This document shows positions 24,875 through 32,008 of a stretch of 64,000 bases of DNA, piece by piece (the first letter of the stretch is position 1; every line of letters starts with the position of its first letter). The DNA is from Desulfosporosinus sp. Sb-LF. GTDB lineage: Bacteria > Bacillota > Desulfitobacteriia > Desulfitobacteriales > Desulfitobacteriaceae. The notes under the pieces are model-generated. The model searched no databases and was not told where the DNA came from. It saw only the letters and a program-made list of their open reading frames with translations. Position numbers and translations under genes: made by a program. The stretch spans positions 1 to 64,000 of the forward strand of contig NZ_SPQR01000008.1 in assembly GCF_004766055.1 (NCBI RefSeq). Direction: 5' to 3'.

Positions 24875-26314
24875 ATGAACTTTAGAATAGAAAAGGACCA
24901 TATTGGAGAAAGGAAGATTCCGGAAGCGAACTATTATGGAATTAACTCAAGAAGAGCCCAAGAAAACTTCAATTTAGGTTCCAAAAGTGTCAATCTAAAG
25001 CTTATCTATGAAATTGCTTTAATTAAAAAGGCGGCGGCCAGTGTAAATAAACGATTAAAACAACTGACAGAGGATAAAGCAAATTCCATAATTCAGGCAA
25101 GTGAGGAAGTTATACAAGGGAAATTTGATCAGGAATTTATGATAAGTGCTTTTCAAGGAGGAGCAGGTACATCCACTAATATGAATGTGAATGAGGTCAT
25201 TGCTAACAGGGCCATTGAGATATTAGGTGGATCAAAAGGTGACTATGATCTTGTACATCCTCTAAATGATGTGAACATGTCGCAATCGACCAATGATGTT
25301 TATCCAACAGCACTTAGAATTGCCGCAATTCATTTGCTCAGAAAATTAAGCGATTCCCTTGCGAAACTTCAGGAAGCGTTACAGGGAAAGGAAAATGAAT
25401 TCAGTGATGTGATCAAGCTTGGCAGGACTGAGCTTATGGATGCGTTGCCAATGATGCTTGGACAGGGATTTGGTGCTTATGCAAAGGCAATGGAACGAGA
25501 TCGATGGAGAGTTTACAAAGTCGAAGAACGATTAAGACTAATTAATCTTGGGGGTACTGCCCTTGGTACTGGGGTTAATGCCTCGCACAAGTACATATTT
25601 ATGATCACAGATACCATTCAGGAGTTAACAGGACTAGGGTTAGCTAGATCTGATTATCCCATGGATATAACCCAAAATAACGATGTTTTCGTAGAAGTCT
25701 CAGGGCTTTTAAAAGCCTGCAGTACCAATTTGTTGAAAATATCAAATGACCTAAGATTATTAGCTTCAGGGCCTAAGGGAGGGTTCGGTGAAATAGAGCT
25801 CCCTCAGATGCAGGCCGGTTCGACAATTATGCCGGGAAAAGTGAACCCGGTAATACCAGAGATGATTGCCCAAGTTGCCATGAGAGTTATGGCAAATGAT
25901 TATGCGATTACAATGGCTGCTTCCTCAGGGCAGCTTGAGCTCAATGCCTTTACCCCTCTCATCGCGGAATGTTTGTTGGAATCCCTAGAACTTCTGAATA
26001 ATGGAGTCACGATCTTTAGAGAGAAGTGCATTGAAGGAATAATAGCCAATAAAGAAAAATGCCAAGAAACTCTCGAAACGTCAGCAGTACTGGTTGCAGC
26101 TTTAGTTCATCATTTAGGGTATGATCAAGCCGGTCACATTGCAAGAAAAGCTTTAAACGAACATAAGACAATAAGGGAAATAGTGAAAGAGGAAACTGAT
26201 TTTTCCGATATGAGGATTGATGAACTATTGAATCCATTTGAAGTCACAAAACCGGGAATACCAGGAATGTCGGAAAAGTTGAACTTGCGGAGGGATTTAG
26301 ATGAGCTTAAATGA
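24875..26314 (+). CDS. aspA: Aspartate ammonia-lyase
   Basis: 479 residues of the aspartase/fumarase superfamily, converting aspartate to fumarate and ammonium. The signature loop is GSTIMPGKVNPVIPE, the threonine/serine region is MSQSTNDVYPTA, and GGTALGTGVN is present. ATG 24875 behind GGAGGAG is preferred to an upstream in-frame ATG at 24845. It sits between hydG and hydF, and its stop overlaps the hydF start by 14 bases. Aspartase genes in maturation operons recur in clostridia, which suggests it supplies ammonium for the bridging dithiomethylamine ligand; that is inference. Confidence 0.92.
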   Translation: MNFRIEKDHIGERKIPEANYYGINSRRAQENFNLGSKSVNLKLIYEIALIKKAAASVNKRLKQLTEDKANSIIQASEEVIQGKFDQEFMISAFQGGAGTSTNMNVNEVIANRAIEILGGSKGDYDLVHPLNDVNMSQSTNDVYPTALRIAAIHLLRKLSDSLAKLQEALQGKENEFSDVIKLGRTELMDALPMMLGQGFGAYAKAMERDRWRVYKVEERLRLINLGGTALGTGVNASHKYIFMITDTIQELTGLGLARSDYPMDITQNNDVFVEVSGLLKACSTNLLKISNDLRLLASGPKGGFGEIELPQMQAGSTIMPGKVNPVIPEMIAQVAMRVMANDYAITMAASSGQLELNAFTPLIAECLLESLELLNNGVTIFREKCIEGIIANKEKCQETLETSAVLVAALVHHLGYDQAGHIARKALNEHKTIREIVKEETDFSDMRIDELLNPFEVTKPGIPGMSEKLNLRRDLDELK

Positions 26315-27545
26315 AGCGCCAAGAAGCGTAAGAGTGCATTTAGCGCTATTTGGAAAGAGGAATACGGGGAAATCCAGCGTAATTAATGCTATAACAGGAC
26401 AGGAAACAGCCATCGTGTCCGAAGTGAAAGGCACAACGACTGACCCAGTCTTTAAGTCAATGGAACTATTACCGATAGGGCCCTGTGTAATCATAGATAC
26501 AGCGGGAATTGACGATGTGGGAGCGTTAGGACAGCTCAGGATCAATAAAACTCTGGAGGTTCTAGATAAAACAGATGTGGCACTGCTCATAGTAGATATT
26601 AAAGCAGGAATTAGTGATGACGATAGGTTTGTCATGACTAAATTTAAAGAAAAGAAGAAGCCAATTATAGTAGTTTTAAATAAGCTGGATACCTTTGAAA
26701 ATGAAGACCATGAAAAAATAGTGACTAGTCTTCAAGAAGAATTAAATACCCTAGTCGTCGCTATATCAGCTCTTAAAGGGCGGGGAATTAAAGAATTAAA
26801 AGACGCCATCATCTCAGTTATACCAGAGGATCAAGATAAGTTTAAAATTTTGGGTGATTTAATTAATCCTGGTGATTTTGTTGTGCTTGTTACGCCTATT
26901 GATAAGGCAGCTCCAAAGGGAAGGCTTATTCTTCCTCAACAGCAAACCATCCGAGACGTACTGGAAAGTGATGCTATGGCTATCGTAACCAAGGAATACG
27001 AACTCAGAGAAACCTTAAGTAATCTCGTTAAAAAACCAAAGCTGGTAATAACGGATTCGCAAGTTTTTTTGAAGGTCGCTGCAGATACCCCCAAAGACAT
27101 ATTAATGACATCATTTTCAATCTTATTTGCCAGACAAAAGGGAGATTTAACAGAATTTGTAAAGGGTGCCAAAGCGATTGAAACACTAAAGGATGGAGAC
27201 AAGGTTTTAATAGCAGAAGGGTGTACCCATCACAGGCAATCGGATGATATTGGCAGTGTGAAGATACCCAGATGGATCCGGCAGAGAACTGGTAAACAGA
27301 TAGAGTTTGAATTCTCCGCGGGGTCCAGCTTTACGGATGACGTAAAAAAATACGCATTAATTGTTCACTGTGGAGCTTGTATGATGAACAGAACCGGGAT
27401 GCTCAACAAAGTAAAAAGTGCAAAATGCCATCATGTACCTATTGTAAACTACGGTATTCTCATTGCCTATGTTCAGGGATTACTCCCGAGAGCGCTCGAA
27501 CCATTTCCACTTGCTAAAATGACTTTGGAAGAAGACCTACTGTAA
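26301..27545 (+). CDS. hydF: [FeFe]-hydrogenase maturation GTPase HydF
   Basis: 414 residues. It is the scaffold that carries the diiron precursor to HydA. The P-loop is GKRNTGKSS, the G3 region IDTAGIDDVG, and G4 VLNKLD. The iron-sulfur motif CxH plus HCxxC is present as CTH (in EGCTHHRQ) and HCGAC (in IVHCGACMMNRTG). It starts inside the end of aspA (ATGAGC..., 26301), indicating translational coupling. Confidence 0.95.
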   Translation: MSLNEAPRSVRVHLALFGKRNTGKSSVINAITGQETAIVSEVKGTTTDPVFKSMELLPIGPCVIIDTAGIDDVGALGQLRINKTLEVLDKTDVALLIVDIKAGISDDDRFVMTKFKEKKKPIIVVLNKLDTFENEDHEKIVTSLQEELNTLVVAISALKGRGIKELKDAIISVIPEDQDKFKILGDLINPGDFVVLVTPIDKAAPKGRLILPQQQTIRDVLESDAMAIVTKEYELRETLSNLVKKPKLVITDSQVFLKVAADTPKDILMTSFSILFARQKGDLTEFVKGAKAIETLKDGDKVLIAEGCTHHRQSDDIGSVKIPRWIRQRTGKQIEFEFSAGSSFTDDVKKYALIVHCGACMMNRTGMLNKVKSAKCHHVPIVNYGILIAYVQGLLPRALEPFPLAKMTLEEDLL

Positions 27546-27663
27546 AAGGGATTTAACCCACTTATCTCCAACCTAAGATGAGGGAATTTTATTGGCGGAT
27601 AGACAACCGATGAACTTTACTGGATGGGGTTAGTTGATCACTACGGAGGGGAGCGAGCGATAG

Positions 27664-28746
27664 ATGAGTAATCTGCATAATTTATTGGAGAAAGCCTATC
27701 AAACGAACAATCTTGCAAGAGAGGAAATCATAGATCTCTTAGAGAACATAACTCACACCGATAGGGAGGTCCTCTATAATTATGCCCTAAAGACGAAACA
27801 GGATAAGTACGGGAATAAGGTTTACTTGAGAGGGCTCATCGAGTTCTCGAACATTTGCCGGCAGGATTGCTTGTATTGCGGAATTCGGGCTTCCAATGCG
27901 AAGGTGGAACGTTACCGGTTAACACCAGAAAAAATTTTAGCCTGCTGCGATGAAGGGTATAAATTAGGCTATCGGACGTTTGTCTTGCAAAGCGGTGAAG
28001 ATCTTTGGTATACAGAGGAGATTTTCGTTGCTTTACTTGGCGAGATCAAGAGTCGTTATCCAGAGGTAGCCATTACCCTATCCATTGGCGAGCGGAGAGT
28101 GGAAACCTATCAAAGTCTCTTTGCCGCAGGTGCAGATCGCTTTCTAATGCGCCATGAAACAGCTTCGAAAGAACTGTATGAAACGTTACACCCGACGATG
28201 CTCTTTGATAACCGCCGGGCCTGTTTAACTGCCCTGAAAGGTCTTGGCTATCAAGTGGGCGCTGGGTTTATGGTGGGGCTTCCTGGGCAAACGTTTGCGG
28301 ATTTGGCAGAAGACTTACAATATTTAAAGGAACTTCGTCCAGACATGATTGGGATTGGACCTTTTATTCCGCATAGTGAGACACCTTTGGGTGCGGAAAA
28401 AGGTGGAACGATTGAAGATACGTTGGTGATGGTTGCACTGGCTCGCCTGCTTATTCCAGATAGCCTTATCCCGGCCACGACCGCCCTTGGTACTTTGCAT
28501 CCGCAAGGCAGAGAGATGGCCTTGAAAGCAGGTGCCAACGTTCTGATGCCGATTATCACCCCCACCTTCGTAAGAAAACAATACGAACTTTACCAAAACA
28601 AAATTTGTGTAGAGGATCGTCCGGAAGATTGCCGATATTGCATAGAACGTAGGATACAATCGGTGGGGTTTGAAGCGGATATGGGTAGAGGGGATAGTCT
28701 ACAGTTTATCTCACAGAGAACAACTGAGAGCTTTGGAGCGAGCTAG
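27664..28746 (+). CDS. hydE: [FeFe]-hydrogenase maturase HydE (radical SAM)
   Basis: 360 residues. It processes the HydG iron product towards the diiron precursor. The cluster motif CRQDCLYC (CX3CX2C) is followed by GIRASN. LQSGEDLWY, SIGERRVETY and RHETASKELYETLHP are characteristic. Cys residues near the C-terminus (DRPEDCRYC) could hold a second cluster as in some HydE. SD GGAGGGGAG lies before ATG 27664. All three maturases are therefore present. Confidence 0.95.
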   Translation: MSNLHNLLEKAYQTNNLAREEIIDLLENITHTDREVLYNYALKTKQDKYGNKVYLRGLIEFSNICRQDCLYCGIRASNAKVERYRLTPEKILACCDEGYKLGYRTFVLQSGEDLWYTEEIFVALLGEIKSRYPEVAITLSIGERRVETYQSLFAAGADRFLMRHETASKELYETLHPTMLFDNRRACLTALKGLGYQVGAGFMVGLPGQTFADLAEDLQYLKELRPDMIGIGPFIPHSETPLGAEKGGTIEDTLVMVALARLLIPDSLIPATTALGTLHPQGREMALKAGANVLMPIITPTFVRKQYELYQNKICVEDRPEDCRYCIERRIQSVGFEADMGRGDSLQFISQRTTESFGAS

Positions 28747-28839
28747 TAAGCTTTCATAGATATTTAATTTGGACAAATCGGAAGGAAAGGTTACAATATT
28801 ACAAAAGAATCTGTATAATTTCTGGAAGGGTGATTTTAA

Positions 28840-29400
28840 ATGGATACTAAGATTAATATCTTGGCTTTTACAGGAAGCCTACGTCGCAATTCATACAACA
28901 AGGCGTCTTTACGAGCTGCGAGGGACCTAGTGCCTGAGGGCGCAAGCTTAGATATAGTGGATCTCGCGCTTATCCCATTTTTTAATGAGGATTTGGAGGC
29001 TGAAGGGATTCCTCAAGTGGTGGTAGATTTCAAAAGGAAAATAGCCTTGGCCGATGCACTCCTAATTGCTACACCAGAGTACAACTATTCAATACCACCC
29101 GTATTAAAAAATGCCTTAGATTGGGCCTCTCGGGGTACGGATTTGCCATTGTATGGTAAGCCATTGGCAATCATGAGTGCCTCCCCTAGTATGTTTGGAG
29201 GAGTACGTGCTCAGTATCACTTGCGCCAGGTTTGTGTTGTACTTAATCTCTTGCTGCTTAATAAACCGGAAGTATTTATAATGAATGCAAATACTAAGTT
29301 TGATCAGGATGGGACGTTGATGGATGACTATACTCGAAATGTGATTTCTAAGCTTTTGCAGGCTCTGGTGGATAAAGCCCGGGAGTTAAATGAAAAATAA
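28840..29400 (+). CDS. NAD(P)H-dependent FMN reductase
   Basis: 186 residues, flavodoxin-like. The phosphate loop is GSLRRNSYNKA, the conserved motif is TPEYNYSIPPVLKNALDW, and GKPLAIMSASPSMFGG follows. This is the chromate/quinone reductase family (ChrR, YieF, SsuE-like). It works in the cytosol on quinones or oxidised metals. It is monocistronic, and its neighbours are redox and stress genes. Confidence 0.9.
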   Translation: MDTKINILAFTGSLRRNSYNKASLRAARDLVPEGASLDIVDLALIPFFNEDLEAEGIPQVVVDFKRKIALADALLIATPEYNYSIPPVLKNALDWASRGTDLPLYGKPLAIMSASPSMFGGVRAQYHLRQVCVVLNLLLLNKPEVFIMNANTKFDQDGTLMDDYTRNVISKLLQALVDKARELNEK

Positions 29401-29581
29401 GATACGTTTGAAGCCAGGGATCATGTCTTGTGGTTAAAAAAACCGGTACCTATTTTTAGATCCTTAGCAGAGGCCACGACTGCATAATTGAATTAATAGT
29501 TGTTAGATATGGAGTAGATTGTTATTGCTTTTGTCAGTGTTAAGAAGTATATCTTAAGAAGAGGAGGCTATAGAGAATTTA

Positions 29582-29971
29582 ATGGATGATAAACTGATAA
29601 AACTTCTTAAAAACGATCGATTTGCTACTTTTATTGGCATAGAGCTTGTTAAAATGGAGCCAGGATACGCTGTAGCGAAAATGAATATTTCGAAGAACCA
29701 CTTAAATGGTGTTGATATGATCCAAGGGGGAGTAATCTTTACGTTAGCAGATTTCGCTTTTGCGGCCGCAGCTAATGCAAGTGGACACGTAACTGTGGGA
29801 ATTAATGCTAATATTGCCTTTTTAAAAGCATCTAAAGGGAAGACTTTAATCGCTGAAGCCAAAGAAGTATCGGTTTCTAAGAAAATTGCTCATTATAATG
29901 TTGATGTGTTTAATGAAGACAAAGACCATATTGCCCAAGTAAGCGTCACTGGCTATAAAAAGAGTGAATAA
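29582..29971 (+). CDS. PaaI-type hotdog thioesterase
   Basis: 129 residues. HLNGVDMIQGGVIFTLADFAFA is the hotdog active-site region (the acidic residue in LADFAF), followed by NIAFLKASKGKTLIAEAKEV. It is predicted to hydrolyse acyl- or phenylacetyl-type CoA esters. GAGGAGG lies upstream with a long spacer; no better start is seen. Ends four bases before the next gene. Confidence 0.87.
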   Translation: MDDKLIKLLKNDRFATFIGIELVKMEPGYAVAKMNISKNHLNGVDMIQGGVIFTLADFAFAAAANASGHVTVGINANIAFLKASKGKTLIAEAKEVSVSKKIAHYNVDVFNEDKDHIAQVSVTGYKKSE

Positions 29972-29975
29972 ATAG

Positions 29976-30685
29976 ATGACGGGGTGCAACACTTTGGGCA
30001 AACCAGAAGATAGTCTCGCAGAGTTTAATCGAGCTCGGATTAATGATGAAGCTGTGAATATAGAAAAAGTCTATTTTTACAAGACGGACAAGAGAGTGAA
30101 TCCTAAGCAAGAAGATCCTTTTTGGTTTTCCCTCGGGAAGTTGCCAGTTTTGGTGTCGGCCCCGCATGCTGTAAGGCATTATAGACAAAAAAAATAAAAA
30201 TGTCCGATCAATTCACCGGTTCTATCGTATTCCTATTAAACCAACTAACGGGTTGTCATGCTATCGCAACGACTAAGCTTTATGGTGGAGATCCTAATTT
30301 TGACAACCCTTGCATATATAAGGAAAGAATCGCTGAGATTTGTGATAGGGAAAAAGTAAAGTTCGTCCTTGACATTCATGGAGCAGCCCGTGAACGCGGA
30401 TTCGATGTGGATTTTGGCACGAATAATGGGAAAACCCTTCTAGGTAAGGCTGGAGTGCTAGAAACGATTCAGCATCATTTTAGAGACTTTGAGTTGAGCA
30501 GAATCTCCCATGACCATTTTCCTGCTTCTGGGCCTAATACTATCGCTAATTACATAGCACGTGAATTGAGAATTCCAGCGGTGCAAGTGGAGATCAACAA
30601 GCAATATAGGGTACCGGCTCAAAATCCCATAGGTTTTCATCGATTACTAGGTGCCTTAGTTCAAAGTGTCAAAGAATTAGCCTAA
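29976..30685 (+). pseudogene. N-formylglutamate amidohydrolase-like gene, frameshifted at A8
   Basis: Two frames form one protein. The first (29976-30197) runs through LPVLVSAPHAVRHYRQKK and stops. The second (30200-30685) carries on without overlap: MSDQFTGSIVFLLNQLTG, FVLDIHGAARERGFDVDFGT and VQVEINKQYR. The motif set (APHAVRH, DIHGA, VEIN) is that of zinc-type N-formylglutamate amidohydrolase-like proteins. The break lies in a run of eight A (30187-30194); a ninth A would join the frames with QKKIKMSD. It may be a true mutation, a sequencing error, or a slippage site. The start ATG 29976 lies five bases after the thioesterase stop. Confidence 0.75.
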
Positions 30686-30705
30686 AAGAAATTTTCACAA
30701 AGGTA

Positions 30706-30734
30706 TTGATTTATACTTAAAATGATTATAAAAT
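30706..30734 (+). promoter_or_regulatory. Promoter with PerR box (reverse rubrerythrin)
   Basis: TTGATT (30706-30711), 17-bp spacer, TAAAAT (30729-30734). TTAAAATGATTATAA at 30717-30731 fits the PerR consensus TTATAATNATTATAA with one mismatch and covers the spacer and start of the -10, a repressing position. Confidence 0.75.
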
Positions 30735-30777
30735 AAGACATAAATTAATTTATGAAATTTGAGGAGGATTTATTACG

Positions 30778-31320
30778 ATGAAATTTATATGTTCAGTATG
30801 CGGTTATGTTCATGAAGGAAATGAAGCGCCGGAACACTGCCCACAATGTAAGGCACCAAAGGCAAAATTCTCACAAAAAGTGGAGGGTGTAATGCAGTGG
30901 GCGGATGAGCACAAAATCGGTATTGCCCAGGGAGTTGATTCTGACATACTTGAAGGCTTAAGAGCTAATTTTACAGGGGAATGTACTGAAGTTGGAATGT
31001 ACCTGGCTATGAGTCGTCAAGCGGATCGAGAAGGTTATCCGGAGATAGCTGAGGCTTATAAAAAGATAGCTTTTGAAGAAGCAGACCATGCAGCTAAGTT
31101 TGCGGAGTTACTCGGTGATGTCGTGTATGCTGATACAAAAAAGAACTTACAATTAAGAGTTGAGGCAGAATTTGGAGCATGTCAGGGTAAGAAAGATATT
31201 GCAACCAAAGCTAAGCAATTAAATTATGATGCTATTCATGATACTGTCCACGAAATGTGTAAGGATGAAGCAAGGCATGGGTCTGCGTTTAAAGGTCTTT
31301 TAGAAAGATACTTTAAATAA
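30778..31320 (+). CDS. Reverse rubrerythrin (rubredoxin first, diiron second)
   Basis: 180 residues. The N-terminal rubredoxin domain has [10 protein letters not shown] and [12 protein letters not shown] ferritin-like diiron domain follows ([40 protein letters not shown]). This order, opposite to classical rubrerythrin, defines reverse rubrerythrin, which reduces H2O2 (and O2) with electrons from NADH via rubredoxin reductases. SD GAGGAGG precedes ATG 30778. A PerR box covers its promoter. Confidence 0.94.
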   Translation: MKFICSVCGYVHEGNEAPEHCPQCKAPKAKFSQKVEGVMQWADEHKIGIAQGVDSDILEGLRANFTGECTEVGMYLAMSRQADREGYPEIAEAYKKIAFEEADHAAKFAELLGDVVYADTKKNLQLRVEAEFGACQGKKDIATKAKQLNYDAIHDTVHEMCKDEARHGSAFKGLLERYFK

Positions 31321-31370
31321 AAACTGCTGAATACATTTTCACTAATTATATTAAACCAATCAAAAAGAAA

Positions 31371-31396
31371 AACCCGCTGAATGCAGCGGGTTTTTT
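31371..31396 (+). terminator. Rho-independent terminator
   Basis: AACCCGCT pairs with AGCGGGTT, then TTTTTT. Confidence 0.9.
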
Positions 31397-31427
31397 CAAG
31401 GCCGTTTTTATGTACAGATATTGGTTA

Positions 31428-31541
31428 CTAAACAATTTGTAGAATAGCGTAGCTAACTCCCACGACTAGAATTGATAATAATAAGGTGCCACCTATAATA
31501 ATAAGATTTTGTTTTTTGGTATTAATTTTGTGCCAGAGCAA
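31428..31541 (-). CDS. Small single-helix membrane peptide, 37 aa
   Basis: A minus-strand frame starts at TTG 31541, six bases after GGAGGG, and ends at TAG 31428. The first 12 residues are polar and basic (LWHKINTKKQ), and the rest is one hydrophobic segment, LIIIGGTLLLSILVVGVSYAI. This is the layout of a small membrane peptide with its N-terminus in the cytosol. No homologue is recognised. It lies between the rubrerythrin terminator and the Mn riboswitch promoter, on the opposite strand. Confidence 0.6.
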   Translation of the reverse strand: MLWHKINTKKQNLIIIGGTLLLSILVVGVSYAILQIV

Positions 31542-31718
31542 AAGAATCCCTCCGTAGTTTAATTTCCGTTTAATTGTACCCTTCTCTTCATGAGAAAAAA
31601 ATAGACCTAAAGTCCTAATGCTCTAGCAAAAGGTCCTAATAGATGCTTGTGGTCATCACACGTCATATCGTTTTGGCAAACTTTTCAGACCTGGAAATTT
31701 ATTATAGGGTGTATAGGT

Positions 31719-31747
31719 TTGACAAGTTCACGAAATTGAAGTACACT
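31719..31747 (+). promoter_or_regulatory. Sigma-A promoter of the Mn riboswitch/P-type ATPase unit
   Basis: TTGACA (31719-31724), 17-bp spacer and TACACT (31742-31747), placing the transcript start just before the riboswitch. Confidence 0.75.
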
Positions 31748-31755
31748 TACTCTTG

Positions 31756-31881
31756 TTAAGAGGGAGTAGTTGAATTACAAAGGCAACATACCCGGTAAGG
31801 AGACTTACCTGACTTTGTAAACCTATGAGGTAACGAGACTTTTGACATGGCCTAGTTTGGGCTGTGTCAAAGGTCTTTTTT
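31756..31881 (+). ncRNA. yybP-ykoY (Mn2+) riboswitch with terminator
   Basis: The aptamer begins with GAGGGAGTAG and holds the paired arms around ACAAAG and CTTTGT, the GGTAAGG/CTTACC hairpin and the closing AACGAGACTTTT strand, matching the layout of the yybP-ykoY family. This class binds Mn2+ and mostly controls metal exporters and P-type ATPases. The terminator (31837-31881) pairs GACTTTTGACA with TGTCAAAGGTC, then T6. Its left arm overlaps the aptamer's 3' strand, so metal binding would block termination and turn the gene on. Confidence 0.85.
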
Positions 31882-32008
31882 GTTACTATCCTTAGAGTAA
31901 TTGCCAAGTCCTGAGGTTCAATATGTCGTAAGGAGTGGTTATCTTCGATTAAAAAGTTATGAATTAATGGAGTTCTAGCAAGTGGAATTTTAAAGGAGGA
32001 TTATATAC

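Noticed and set aside
26297-26635. Long minus-strand frame inside hydF and other opposite-strand frames in the operons
   Set aside because: Shadows of strong genes on the + strand; no SD.
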